Position numbers and translations under genes: made by a program | Shown here: piece after piece, positions 43,623 through 52,961 of the stretch | Layout of the letters: the number at the start of each line of letters is the position of its first letter | Numbering within the stretch: the first letter of the stretch is position 1 | Assembly (NCBI RefSeq): GCF_021215455.1 | Contig: NZ_JAJPWV010000001.1 | Coordinates: 620,001 to 684,000 of the forward strand | DNA from: Mucilaginibacter roseus | Lineage (GTDB): Bacteria > Bacteroidota > Bacteroidia > Sphingobacteriales > Sphingobacteriaceae | Length of the DNA stretch: 64,000 bases | Direction: 5' to 3' | The notes under the pieces: generated by a model | The model's input: only the letters and a program-made list of their open reading frames with translations | What the model was told of the DNA's origin: nothing | Database searches by the model: none

Positions 43623-44150
43623 ATGAAAAAGTCAACAAAACTGATAGCTGCTGCGATTACTGCCGTAGCATTATTTTTAGGATCATCAGACGTTAAAGCT
43701 CAAACTAACGAAAAAAGCGCTTGGCGTTTAGGCTTCGGTATTGAAGGTGGTATTCCAACAGGCGATGTAAAAGATGGAAGCAACTTTCAATTAGGTGGTA
43801 CAGCAAGATTACAGTATGGTGTATCAGATAATTTAGCGCTTACTTTAACATCAGGTTACTATAACTTTTTTGCTAAAAAGGAAATTTCCGATTTGGGCGG
43901 ATCAGATTTGGGTATTGTACCGGTTAAAGTAGGTATCAAATCATTCTTTACCGATAATCTTTATTTCGGAGCAGAAGCTGGTGCTGGTTTTGAAACACGC
44001 GACAATGGAAATACCAAATTGATTCTATCTCCAGCATTAGGTTGGGCTGATAAACATTGGGATTTCGGTGTGAAGTATGAGAACTTCTCAGGTCAAAGCA
44101 ATAACTATGGTGCAGTAGGTCTGCGCGTAGCTTACGGCTTCGGTTTGTAA
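43623..44150 (+). CDS. Small outer-membrane beta-barrel protein
   Basis: A 175-residue protein from the ATG at 43623 with a signal peptide (MKKSTKLIAAAITAVALFL, cleavage near VKAQ). The mature part alternates hydrophobic residues, as in eight-stranded OmpA/OmpX-like barrels (GFGIEGGIPTGDVKD, LALTLTSGYYNFF, VGLRVAYGFGL). Its N-terminal extension from 43575 is unlikely because it would bury the signal peptide. Function is unknown; such porin-family proteins are abundant envelope proteins in this phylum. A bidirectional terminator follows. Confidence 0.83.
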   Translation: MKKSTKLIAAAITAVALFLGSSDVKAQTNEKSAWRLGFGIEGGIPTGDVKDGSNFQLGGTARLQYGVSDNLALTLTSGYYNFFAKKEISDLGGSDLGIVPVKVGIKSFFTDNLYFGAEAGAGFETRDNGNTKLILSPALGWADKHWDFGVKYENFSGQSNNYGAVGLRVAYGFGL

Positions 44151-44170
44151 TCCGTACACTACTATTAGAA

Positions 44171-44203
44171 CAAAAAAAACCGCTCAAATGAGCGGTTTTT
44201 TTT
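44171..44203. terminator. Bidirectional terminator
   Basis: AAAAAACCGCTCA and TGAGCGGTTTTTT form a perfect stem with a two-base core loop. It lies between the convergent barrel protein (ends 44150) and aminotransferase (ends 44222) genes, with A-run and T-run on either side. Confidence 0.88.
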
Positions 44204-44221
44204 GTTCTATGATTGCAAGGT

Positions 44222-45415
44222 TTATTGCAGTTTGCCAAGCGCTTCTTTAATACGGCGCATCGCTTCAATCAGTTTATCCTCAGCTGCTGCGTACGACATG
44301 CGGATTGATTTTTTATCACCAAAAGAATCACCACCTACAGTTGATACGTGTGCTTCCTCTAAAATATATATGCTAAGTTCATCGGCGTCATTAATAGTTT
44401 TACCGTTAAAGCTTTTACCGAAAAATGATGTTACATCGGGGAAGAAATAGAATGCGCCTTCAGGTAAATTTACTTTAACACCATCAATTTCTTTAAGCAA
44501 ATTGTAAACAATATCACGGCGTTTTTGGAACTCATCGCGCATTTGGTGTACACTCTCCAAACCACCTTCGTAAGCGGCGGTGCCTGCACGCTGGGTAATT
44601 GAACAGGTACCTGAAGTAATTTGTCCTTGTATTTTATCGCATGCGGCAGCCAATTCTTTATTCGATGCTGTGTAGCCAATACGCCAGCCAGTCATCGCGT
44701 AAGATTTTGAGAAACCGTTAATAATTACCACGCGGTCTTTAATGCTATCAAATTGCGCGATAGACTCATGTCCACCAACAAAGTTAATGTGCTCATAAAT
44801 CTCGTCTGATAAAATATAAACGTGCGGGTGTTTCTCAAATACTTTAACTAATGAGGCTAATTCTTCTTTGCTGTATACGCTACCGGTAGGGTTGCATGGC
44901 GACGAGAACATGAAAAGCTTACTGTTTGGCGTAATAACGGCTTCTAACTGCTCGGCGGTAATTTTAAAGTTGTTTTCGGCAGATGATTCAATAAATACGC
45001 TTTTACCTTCGGCCAGTTTTACCACCTCTGAGTAAGATACCCAGTAAGGAGTAGGGATAATCACCTCTTCGCCGGGGTTAACCAGGCACAGTACCGCATT
45101 AGCTATAGCCTGCTTTGCGCCGGTTGATACTACGATCTGGCTCATGTCATAATCCAAACCATTCTCGTTCTTTAATTTGGCGGCAATGGCTTTGCGCAGG
45201 TCAGGATAGCCTGATACGGGCGTATAATAAGTAAAATTGTCGTCCATCGCCTTCTTGGCGGCGTCCTTTATATATTCAGGTGTATGAAAGTCAGGCTCGC
45301 CAAAGCTCAGGTTGATCACATCAACACCTTTGGCAGCTAATTCACGGCCCAGTTTGGCCATTTTAATGGTTGCTGATTCTGACAGGTTCTGTATCCTGTT
45401 ACTTAATGTCGTCAT
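44222..45415 (-). CDS. Class I/II PLP-dependent aminotransferase, aspartate aminotransferase type
   Basis: Cytosolic transaminase of 397 residues in the Ib subgroup of aspartate/prephenate aminotransferases. The start contains SATIKMAKLGRELAAKGVDVINLSFGEPDF, a subgroup hallmark. The PLP-binding asparagine is in SSPCNPTGSVYS, the Schiff-base lysine in NGFSKSYAMTGWRIGY, and the carboxylate-binding arginine in SIRMSYA. It likely exchanges aspartate and oxaloacetate with glutamate, though aromatic or prephenate activity is possible. It is monocistronic and divergent from the CDF gene. Confidence 0.92.
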   Translation of the reverse strand: MTTLSNRIQNLSESATIKMAKLGRELAAKGVDVINLSFGEPDFHTPEYIKDAAKKAMDDNFTYYTPVSGYPDLRKAIAAKLKNENGLDYDMSQIVVSTGAKQAIANAVLCLVNPGEEVIIPTPYWVSYSEVVKLAEGKSVFIESSAENNFKITAEQLEAVITPNSKLFMFSSPCNPTGSVYSKEELASLVKVFEKHPHVYILSDEIYEHINFVGGHESIAQFDSIKDRVVIINGFSKSYAMTGWRIGYTASNKELAAACDKIQGQITSGTCSITQRAGTAAYEGGLESVHQMRDEFQKRRDIVYNLLKEIDGVKVNLPEGAFYFFPDVTSFFGKSFNGKTINDADELSIYILEEAHVSTVGGDSFGDKKSIRMSYAAAEDKLIEAMRRIKEALGKLQ

Positions 45416-45488
45416 ATTGTTTGTGTTAACGCGGCAAATATAGAAAATAAGTTTACTGCTGATTACGCTTGTTATTCATTAAATTTGC

Positions 45489-46481
45489 ATGCTAACAGAA
45501 TTTATTTTGGGCGAGCAAAAAAGGATAATCCTGATTTCATTAATAACCGGCGTAGTGCTGATGCTGGCCAAGTTCAGTGCTTATTTTATCACCTCATCAA
45601 ATTTTATATTAACAGATGCCGCCGAAAGTATAGTAAACGTGGTGGCCAGCTCGTTTGCTTTCTTCAGTATCTATCTTTCGGCTTTACCGCGTGATGAAAA
45701 TCATCCTTATGGCCACGGTAAGGTAGAATATTTCTCGGTGTTCCTTGAGGGTGGATTGATTGTTATTGCCGGTGGAATTATCGCCGTTAAATCTGTTTAC
45801 GGTTTATTGAACCCTGAGCCCGTTCGTGATCTGCTGATTGGCACTATTATCATAGCGGTTACCGGTTTAATTAACGGTGGTTTAGGGTATTATCTGATTA
45901 ATAAAGGCAAAGCATTGTGTTCCATAACGCTTGAGGCCGATGGTAAGCATTTGCTTACCGATACGGTTACCAGTGGAGCCCTGGTAATTGGTTTGCTTAT
46001 CATTTACTTTACCGGTATTTTATGGTTAGATAGCGCACTCTCCGCCATTGCGGCATTGTATATTATTTTTTCGGGCTACAAGCTGGTTCGCCGGTCGGTA
46101 GCAGGGCTAATGGACGAGACCGATTTTGGTGTGGTTACCAACATACTTGAGGTTTTGAATGAGAAGCGTAAAGAAGAGTGGATAGACATTCATAACCTGC
46201 GCGCGCAAAAGTATGGCAGCGAGCTGCACATTGATTGCCATTTAACCTTACCCAACTACTTTGATTTAAACAAGGTGCACGAGGAAGTATCGTTGGTTGA
46301 TAAAATGATCAACAAAGAAGCCGGCGTAAAAACAGAACTCTTCATCCATTCAGATCCATGCCTGCCCGAGTGTTGCCACTATTGCAGCATGCCCAATTGC
46401 CCTATACGATCAGAAGCTAAGCGTATTGATATAGAATGGACCCTGGACAAGGTAATGCGAAATAAAAAACATTTTGAATGA
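45489..46481 (+). CDS. Cation diffusion facilitator transporter with cysteine-rich tail
   Basis: Inner-membrane metal exporter of 330 residues. Six helices with the TM2 aspartate motif LTDAAESIVN, the HPYGHGKVEYFS loop and the TM5 histidine/aspartate motif HLLTDTVTS are present, followed by the cytosolic ferredoxin-like domain (about 205-285). After that domain comes a cysteine cluster (C291, C295, C296, C299, C304), unusual for the family and a likely metal-sensing or metal-delivery site. Zinc, iron or manganese are possible substrates. The stop overlaps the next start by four bases (ATGA), coupling it to a Nudix protein. Confidence 0.9.
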   Translation: MLTEFILGEQKRIILISLITGVVLMLAKFSAYFITSSNFILTDAAESIVNVVASSFAFFSIYLSALPRDENHPYGHGKVEYFSVFLEGGLIVIAGGIIAVKSVYGLLNPEPVRDLLIGTIIIAVTGLINGGLGYYLINKGKALCSITLEADGKHLLTDTVTSGALVIGLLIIYFTGILWLDSALSAIAALYIIFSGYKLVRRSVAGLMDETDFGVVTNILEVLNEKRKEEWIDIHNLRAQKYGSELHIDCHLTLPNYFDLNKVHEEVSLVDKMINKEAGVKTELFIHSDPCLPECCHYCSMPNCPIRSEAKRIDIEWTLDKVMRNKKHFE

Positions 46482-46933
46482 CATACATTAACGTACGAGT
46501 TTACGGTTTGCTGATTAATGATGCTAACCAGGTTTTGTTAAGCGATGAGCGTGAGTACGGTATGGAATTCATTAAATTCCCAGGTGGTGGGTTGGAGTAT
46601 GGCGAAGGTTTGATCGACGGCCTGAAGCGGGAGTTTATGGAAGAATGCGCAATGGAAATCGATGTGATCAGTCATTTTTACACGACGGATTTCTTTGTTA
46701 AGTCGGCATTCAACGATAGCCAGATCATGAGTGTTTATTATTTGGTTAAAAACAGCGCACCTATGAATCTTGTGATAAAAACCCGGGCATTTGATTTTGA
46801 TGGCGATGGTAAGGCGGATATTCTGCAATCGTTCCGATGGGCGGATATCAGTCAACTTAAAGCGGAGGATGTGACTTTCCCGACGGATAAAAAAGTAGTT
46901 GAGCTTTTACGTGAGCAATACGCCGGACAGTAA
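46478..46933 (+). CDS. Nudix hydrolase coupled to the CDF gene
   Basis: A 151-residue protein with a recognisable Nudix box, GGLEYGEGLIDGLKREFMEE followed by CAMEI. The catalytic REx2EE core is intact, but the usual glycine after EEx is alanine, a mild deviation. Nudix enzymes cleave nucleoside diphosphates linked to another moiety; the substrate cannot be read from sequence. It overlaps the CDF exporter by four bases, so both are made together, perhaps as part of a metal or oxidative-stress response (inference). Confidence 0.88.
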   Translation: MTYINVRVYGLLINDANQVLLSDEREYGMEFIKFPGGGLEYGEGLIDGLKREFMEECAMEIDVISHFYTTDFFVKSAFNDSQIMSVYYLVKNSAPMNLVIKTRAFDFDGDGKADILQSFRWADISQLKAEDVTFPTDKKVVELLREQYAGQ

Positions 46934-47033
46934 CCAGCGGCATCATTACACATTTTACCGCTAAATTGCATATACAAACCTTTGCACTGGTATATTTACC
47001 GCGGATTTAACATTCGACCTGTAATATCAACAT

Positions 47034-47645
47034 ATGGAACTAAGTACATTACTACCTAAAATTGTTGCCGATAATAAACTGCACGCTAAATGGCTGAACA
47101 CGCTGTCGCTGATGGAAAACACCGGCGCACGTAAAATATCGGCAAGCGAGGATCCGGTTACCGTAACATATATCATACTAAAACACGCTGCTGAAGAACA
47201 CCGCCACGCTTTTTATCTGAAAAAGCAGATTGAAAAGACAGGAGAGGGGCAATGCCCAACGTATGCAGACGAGTACCTGGTAGCGCCGTTGAGCAGTAAA
47301 TATTATTTGAATTTGTTGGATGTGGAAGTAAGCCGCTTTCTTAAAAAGCATTTAAACCTCTCGGGTGCTGAATTACGTTTTGCCGCCTACCTGTTGGTTA
47401 CATATGCTATCGAAGTACGTGCTGACGAACTTTACCCGATATACCAGCAGGCGCTTGACAATGCAGGCAGCAAGGTTAACGTAAAATCAATTATACTGGA
47501 AGAAGAAGGACACCTGGAAGAAATGATTAATCAACTGCATCAGTTTTCGCCGGATTGGCAAACTTACGCTGACAAGGCTGTCGAAATTGAAAGCCGACTG
47601 TTTGCCGGATGGGTAAACGCGCTCTCCGCAGAAATAGCCGCTTAA
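47034..47645 (+). CDS. Ferritin-like di-iron protein of unknown function
   Basis: A 203-residue all-helical protein that is not a named family I can identify. It carries a full set of ligands for a ferritin-like four-helix di-iron site: E28 (LMENTG), E55-x2-H58 (AAEEHRH), E127 (YAIEVRADE) and E157-x2-H160 (LEEEGH). This pattern is shared by ferritin-like oxidases and hydroxylases such as MiaE. No signal peptide is present, so it is cytosolic. It starts about 100 bp after the Nudix gene and may share its transcript. Its role, iron handling or oxidation of a substrate, is open. Confidence 0.75.
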   Translation: MELSTLLPKIVADNKLHAKWLNTLSLMENTGARKISASEDPVTVTYIILKHAAEEHRHAFYLKKQIEKTGEGQCPTYADEYLVAPLSSKYYLNLLDVEVSRFLKKHLNLSGAELRFAAYLLVTYAIEVRADELYPIYQQALDNAGSKVNVKSIILEEEGHLEEMINQLHQFSPDWQTYADKAVEIESRLFAGWVNALSAEIAA

Positions 47646-47669
47646 TTAGGATATTTTAATATAAAGCCT

Positions 47670-49538
47670 TTATAGCTTCATGTATTCAGCAAATACCTGT
47701 TGCATAAAGGCTTTTCCATATCTTAATAAATCGTCGGTTTGTTTTTTTGATTTATTAGGATCACCTACATAGATGATGCGTTGCCCCGCATGGTCATAAG
47801 ATACCACCTGCCCCGGTACCATAAAGCCGAAGCCATTATCCCAATCAAAAAATGCGAAATCCTTGCTGTATGGGTTTAACAGGTTTTTTGACCATTTAAA
47901 TTGTGTATTCGGGATATTAAGCTGAGCCAGCAGGGTAGCGGCAATATCCGTTTGGCCGCCAAGTTTGTGTATGCGTGTACCCTGATATTCCGGCTTGATA
48001 GCATCGCCAAAAAACAATAAGGGAATGTGATATTTCTGTGGTTCAAAAGGGTCGGCGGTATTGAGGGGCAGCCGGTGGCCATGATCGGCCACCAAAATAA
48101 ATAGCGTATTTTTATACCAACTTTCTTTTTTAGCAAGGTCAAAATATTCTTTAAGGCTTGCATCCGTATAATAAGCCGTGCTCCTGAATTTATTGCTCAG
48201 ATCATCCCCCGGAAAATGTGCAGGTACCGGTAAATCAAAAGGTTCGTGATTACTTAACGTTTGCAAATAACTGAAAAACGGCTGTTCAACCTTATTTAAA
48301 TATTTTACATGCCTTTTAACCACTACATCATCATGCGCACCCCATTTGGAGTTCATATCCCTGGCGTCGAAGTTCTTTTTGTCGATCACCTCATCAGTTT
48401 TGTGGCTAAGCATGTAAGCTTTAAAGTTCATGAATTCACTTTCGCCACCGTACATGTATGAGGTTGTGTAATGTTGGGCATTAAACACATTAGTTAATGA
48501 CGGAAGCTTTTCCTGTTTTACGTTATCCACAATCACGGTACGGATAGCTTGCGACGGAAAAGCGCTTAGTATGCCGATAATACCCTTGTCGGTTCTATCA
48601 CTGGTGGAGTAAATACTATCAAACAGAACGCCATGCTTAATAAAATCTTCAAAATTAGGTGCGTCGCCCTTTTCACCACCTAACGACTCGATCAGATCCG
48701 CGGTGAAGCCCTCGATCTGAATCATAACTACGTTGGGCTTAGTGGTATTCAGGATGCTTATAGTCGTATCTTTTTTAACAGCATACATGCTGTCAACTAA
48801 ACTCTCGGCATTTTGTGCCGACATATATATGTAGGGGTTATACGGAGTCTTGAAGTTTTCAACCGTGTTATGCAGCAGGTTCCATTCTGTATTAAGCGCG
48901 CATTGATTGAGTATTTGCTTATCGCTAAAATAAGCCATACTCTGGTTCATGGGTGATAATTGTAACCCGCCACGAATAATCAATATGTTTAAGCCAGCCA
49001 ACAACAAAATGGCGAATGGTTTAACATACCATTTAAGTTCGGGCTTTTTAAAGTTATAATCGATAATATAGTTAGAGAGCAAAATACCGGCGGCCATTAA
49101 AAAGACACCGATTGCCAGGCTCAAACCAATAGGTGAGGAGCCGGTAGAAGCGATCGCTTCTGATGGAGAGTGGTAGAGCGTATCAAATACCCTGAAATTG
49201 ATTTTTGAGCCCCACTCCCTGAATATATTGAGATTGAGTATAGTAACGAATGAAATAATGAAGATACAGAAGTATACGTATACCCGTAACCAGATACCTT
49301 TAATATTGAGTTTGGGAAAGAACCAGCCTATAAAAAATACCAGCAAGGGCAAGGCAGCAATATAACCTGCAGCGGACGCATCGATACGTATGCCGTAAAA
49401 GAAGGTTTGGAATATTTCGCCTAATGAAGCCTTTTGGAGTTTATTGATAAAATAAAGCTCGAACGTAGCCCGGGTAATCACCGAGAATACAAGCCAGAAT
49501 AAAATAAACCGAATAAAACTAATTAGGCTCCTTAACAT
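47670..49538 (-). CDS. LTA synthase-like sulfatase family membrane protein
   Basis: A 622-residue inner-membrane protein with about five N-terminal helices (residues 5-190) and a periplasmic alkaline-phosphatase-superfamily domain (about 265-580). The metal glutamate E276 (QIEGFTAD), the nucleophile T316 (SDRTDKG) and the C-terminal metal motif VADHGHRLP match phosphoglycerol/phosphoethanolamine transferases of the LtaS type. Bacteroidota lack lipoteichoic acid, so it probably adds a phospho-group from a phospholipid to an envelope glycan or lipid. Convergent with the ferritin-like gene, 24 bp away. Confidence 0.9.
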   Translation of the reverse strand: MLRSLISFIRFILFWLVFSVITRATFELYFINKLQKASLGEIFQTFFYGIRIDASAAGYIAALPLLVFFIGWFFPKLNIKGIWLRVYVYFCIFIISFVTILNLNIFREWGSKINFRVFDTLYHSPSEAIASTGSSPIGLSLAIGVFLMAAGILLSNYIIDYNFKKPELKWYVKPFAILLLAGLNILIIRGGLQLSPMNQSMAYFSDKQILNQCALNTEWNLLHNTVENFKTPYNPYIYMSAQNAESLVDSMYAVKKDTTISILNTTKPNVVMIQIEGFTADLIESLGGEKGDAPNFEDFIKHGVLFDSIYSTSDRTDKGIIGILSAFPSQAIRTVIVDNVKQEKLPSLTNVFNAQHYTTSYMYGGESEFMNFKAYMLSHKTDEVIDKKNFDARDMNSKWGAHDDVVVKRHVKYLNKVEQPFFSYLQTLSNHEPFDLPVPAHFPGDDLSNKFRSTAYYTDASLKEYFDLAKKESWYKNTLFILVADHGHRLPLNTADPFEPQKYHIPLLFFGDAIKPEYQGTRIHKLGGQTDIAATLLAQLNIPNTQFKWSKNLLNPYSKDFAFFDWDNGFGFMVPGQVVSYDHAGQRIIYVGDPNKSKKQTDDLLRYGKAFMQQVFAEYMKL

Positions 49539-49616
49539 GAGGCGACAAAAATAATTATTTGCCTGAATGTTAAGAAGCCTTTAATTAAATGTTATACAAC
49601 AATGACGGGGCGGAAA

Positions 49617-50264
49617 TTAGTTTCCGCCGCCGCCTAATGATTTCAAATCGGTAAGGGTGATCTTTTCAAAATCCTTTGGAATACCAAAAAAGCCCGCGGC
49701 TACCTTTTGGTCGGTTACGCTTTTTAAAGTTACGTTAACAGCCTGGCCTTGTTGCAACGCGGTAAATTGTACCGGTACTCCACCAATTTCCTTAAACGTA
49801 TGGCTGAATGATGTAGCCGGGATTTTAATATCATTGGTTACCCAAGCTTCGTAGCTGCTGCCGCTTTTTGAATCTTTAACCATTACTTTTTTGCAATTAA
49901 AGCCGCTGATAACTTTAGTTTCGGTACCCGGAGTAAAGGTGAATTTCGGCTCCTGAGCTTTGCCTTCCTCAATTTCGGCAGGGGTAGCAATAGCTGCTTT
50001 TTTAATGCTGGCTACAGGTACATCAACTAATACGGCCAGGTAATCACCGTTTTTTGCAGTGATGATCTTTATATCAGCCGGGCCTTGCTGCATTGAGGTA
50101 AGGCTGCTGTCGCCTTTAAAGTAACTCTTGGTATCAACTGCACCTCCTGGTGTTTGGATAGTATAGGTAGCAAAACCTTCGGTGTAGTTTTTTTGAGCGC
50201 TGGCGCCTAAGGCAGACGCTGACAAAGCAAGAAACAGCGCTGATCTTAAAAATTTAATGTTCAT
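49617..50264 (-). CDS. Exported DUF4412-like protein
   Basis: A 215-residue protein with a signal peptide (MNIKFLRSALFLALSASALG, cleavage near ASAQK). The mature sequence has the features of the DUF4412/GLPGLI-type group: a first strand EGFATYTIQT, a central KVISGFNCKKVMVKDSKSG and an EAWVTNDIKIP stretch. The C-terminus ends in glycines. These proteins are exported and of unknown role. It lies downstream of the ComEC gene on the same strand, 63 bp apart. Confidence 0.75.
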   Translation of the reverse strand: MNIKFLRSALFLALSASALGASAQKNYTEGFATYTIQTPGGAVDTKSYFKGDSSLTSMQQGPADIKIITAKNGDYLAVLVDVPVASIKKAAIATPAEIEEGKAQEPKFTFTPGTETKVISGFNCKKVMVKDSKSGSSYEAWVTNDIKIPATSFSHTFKEIGGVPVQFTALQQGQAVNVTLKSVTDQKVAAGFFGIPKDFEKITLTDLKSLGGGGN

Positions 50265-50327
50265 TGGGTCGTTTTTAGTTAGTACAAGTTATGGTTAAAT
50301 TACCAATTATGCAATCAAGTTACTTAT

Positions 50328-52421
50328 TTATTGTTTAGACGGCATCTGCAATGCTTTGTTACTGCCGTTTATCATATATTTTATATCATTATTGTTCAAC
50401 AGGTTATTGACTGAATCCTGATCCGCAAATCTGTCAGGCCTCAAAATCCACATTGCCTTGTTCGCTGTAAGGCTGTTGACGTCTATTAGTCGGATTTTAT
50501 TAGTTATGTAGATGAAGTTGTAAGTATCGACGTCAATATTTGGCTGATAATTATCAAGCAACAATATACGGTACCCTAATACATCCAATGATCTTTTGTT
50601 AGGAGTAATATGGTTTGTACTATGGCTCTCGTTCGGCGATTTTAAGTTGAGCGACTCAACCCCGCAACTATCAAGGTATGGCTTGATAGAGTATTGAAAG
50701 GCCTTGCTGTTTTGCTCCAGATCGGTTATCAACGTAACTCTTTTGCCGCTCCGGGCAGCTATAGCGGTATTACTTCGCAGACTAAAAAATACAAGTTCGC
50801 TGCTTTTATGTAACCGTGTTGATTGCCAAATGAAAGTTGCAGCGAAGATTGTAACTATACTAACGGATACAATAAGCGTAACCCTATTAAATTTATACAG
50901 GCAGTACACCAGGCACGTTGCAACCATTACCGCAAGTGCGAACTGTACGGGAGTAAGCCAAATTTTATCGATCACCGAAAAAGGGGCGTGCTCGATGGTT
51001 GAAAGCGTTCTATTTATCCATATGATCATCTTTTCCAGTATAAACCCGAGATACTTGGTTACCAGCCAGGTTTGGGGCATTAGCAGATAAAGAATCCCTG
51101 CATACATGATAACCGCTGAAGGTATTAGTATAATTAAATTACTTATCAAAAAGTATAGCGGCACCTGGTGAAAGTACCATACACTAAGTGGCAGGGTTAC
51201 CAGTTGCGCGGCGATGGAAGCGGAGGAAACCAGCCAGAGCTTATCTGCAAGCTTATTTTTAAAACTAAACTTTTGATAGATCAGCGGTTGAATTACAATG
51301 AGTCCGGCTACGGCGATGTATGAAAGTTGGAAGCCTACATCGGTTATAAGCAATGGATCGACCAGCAGGCTGATGAAAGCGGATAACGCCAGGATGTTTA
51401 ACTGATTAATACGGCGTGCAAAGCAGCGGCCAATCAATATGAAAGACAGCATCATGCCCGCGCGGCATACCGGTGGTGAGAAACCAGTTAGTAATGCATA
51501 ACCCCATATACAAGCAATAATCACAAGCGTGGTGATAATGCGGCTTCTTGTGCCCGAGTTAAAGCGTGCAAATACTAAGGCCAATACTAAATAGATCAGG
51601 CCAACATGTGCCCCTGAAACTGATAGCACATGGATGGTCCCTGTTCTGGAATACGTTTGTAAAACATCGTTACTCAACTCCGCATTATAACCCAATATTA
51701 ACGTAGAGGCAATTGCTGCTGCCTGTTTGTCGTGAATGTTAGCGTTGAACTTATCAACCAGGCGTTTGCGGAGACCTTGCGCATAGGCAACCAGTGTATT
51801 ACCCGTGTTTTTACGTGCAACAATATAACCACCGGGGCTAAGATAAAACTGGTGATAAATGTTTTTATGCGACATATACTGGCGGTAATTAAATTCCGCA
51901 GGATTGAGCGGTGGCGATATATCTTTATAGTTGGCCGGAACTATCAGCACATCGCCATAGTTAACCGCCTGCCGGCTTTTGTCGCTTAGCATTATAGATA
52001 GGTTTCCGCTTACTACCTTTGATTGGCCTTTATTTGTAACCGCTTGATATACTACGGCTGTAAACCGAATGTTTGCATTTTTATGGATCGGCTCAGTAAT
52101 AACCCTCACCACAAGTGCGGTGGCGTTTATTTTTGAAAAGTGGTCAGCCCGGTTGATTGCAATGGAGTGACCGGTAAGCATTATTCCAGCGGTAAATAAA
52201 AAAACAGCGGCGAGTGCGCTACCTAACCAGGCGTGTTTGTATACCCGTAATCTCCTGTAAAAAATATTCAGTGAAATGAATAGTGAAACGCAGGTGAAAC
52301 ATAACCAGGCTGGCCATATATGTTCGTGAATAACAGGTAGCTTGATCGCAAATAATATTCCGGCGGCAAATGGGGCAAGCAATAATACAAATGGATAGGC
52401 ATCCTTGTGGCTTGCTTTCAT
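50328..52421 (-). CDS. comEC: ComEC/Rec2-family DNA uptake channel protein without metallo-beta-lactamase motif
   Basis: Inner-membrane protein of 697 residues that forms the channel for single-stranded DNA import in competence. N-terminal helices and an OB-like DUF4131 region (about 40-200) precede the competence domain (about 235-500) with the conserved VSGAHVGLIYL and LTGFSPPVCRAGMM motifs. The last 130 residues contain no HxHxDH metal motif, so the C-terminal nuclease-like domain of Bacillus ComEC is absent or reduced to a remnant. This length is normal for Bacteroidota. Competence genes are not otherwise present in the window. Confidence 0.9.
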   Translation of the reverse strand: MKASHKDAYPFVLLLAPFAAGILFAIKLPVIHEHIWPAWLCFTCVSLFISLNIFYRRLRVYKHAWLGSALAAVFLFTAGIMLTGHSIAINRADHFSKINATALVVRVITEPIHKNANIRFTAVVYQAVTNKGQSKVVSGNLSIMLSDKSRQAVNYGDVLIVPANYKDISPPLNPAEFNYRQYMSHKNIYHQFYLSPGGYIVARKNTGNTLVAYAQGLRKRLVDKFNANIHDKQAAAIASTLILGYNAELSNDVLQTYSRTGTIHVLSVSGAHVGLIYLVLALVFARFNSGTRSRIITTLVIIACIWGYALLTGFSPPVCRAGMMLSFILIGRCFARRINQLNILALSAFISLLVDPLLITDVGFQLSYIAVAGLIVIQPLIYQKFSFKNKLADKLWLVSSASIAAQLVTLPLSVWYFHQVPLYFLISNLIILIPSAVIMYAGILYLLMPQTWLVTKYLGFILEKMIIWINRTLSTIEHAPFSVIDKIWLTPVQFALAVMVATCLVYCLYKFNRVTLIVSVSIVTIFAATFIWQSTRLHKSSELVFFSLRSNTAIAARSGKRVTLITDLEQNSKAFQYSIKPYLDSCGVESLNLKSPNESHSTNHITPNKRSLDVLGYRILLLDNYQPNIDVDTYNFIYITNKIRLIDVNSLTANKAMWILRPDRFADQDSVNNLLNNNDIKYMINGSNKALQMPSKQ

Positions 52422-52467
52422 GTAATGGTCAGGATGTGAAGGTTAAGCTTTAGGCGGATTAAGATAT

Positions 52468-52803
52468 TTACAATTGATCGCGTACCTCTAACAAAAACTT
52501 TTTCAGGTTTTCCAGCGCGTTAAGCACACGCTGCTGATCTTTACTTTCGCCCATATTATTGCGCATGTGTTCTTTAGCGCCGTTAATGGTATAACCCTTA
52601 TCGCGTATCAAATGGAAAATAACCTTGAGGTTCTCAATATCCTCGTTGGTAAAATAGCGGTTACCTTTTTTATTCTTTTTGGGTTGCAGTATGTCAAACT
52701 CTTTCTCGTAAAAACGCAATAACGATTGATTGACATCGAACATGGCCGATACTTCGCCCATAGTGTAATACATCTTGTTTATCTCGCGTTCTTTGTAAGG
52801 CAT
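52468..52803 (-). CDS. MerR family transcriptional regulator
   Basis: A small cytosolic regulator of 111 residues from the ATG at 52803 (MPYKEREINKMYYTMGEV, the usual start in this phylum); six extra residues are possible from 52821. The winged helix-turn-helix spans about residues 13-80, with YTMGEVSAMFDVNQSLLRFYE and the wing arginine-rich KKNKKGNRYF. A short C-terminal helix follows and no effector domain is present, as in the conserved Bacteroidota MerR proteins of unknown signal. It shares its strand with comEC, 46 bp upstream of it. Confidence 0.88.
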   Translation of the reverse strand: MPYKEREINKMYYTMGEVSAMFDVNQSLLRFYEKEFDILQPKKNKKGNRYFTNEDIENLKVIFHLIRDKGYTINGAKEHMRNNMGESKDQQRVLNALENLKKFLLEVRDQL

Positions 52804-52961
52804 ACTCTGGTACATTAACACCTCAAATATAATACGTTTGGTGTGTATATAAATATTTAATGCAGCTACAATGGCCGTTTAGCTGAACATTACACGTTAA
52901 GCGTTGTTAAATTATTGTATTAGAGTTATTATTTAATTGAAGATGCGGAAAGGATTGTAAT

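Noticed and set aside
45480..45487. TAAATTTG, an exact -7 promoter element next to the CDF gene
   Set aside because: It ends one base before the CDF start codon, so transcription would begin inside the gene, and no -33 element lies at the right distance.
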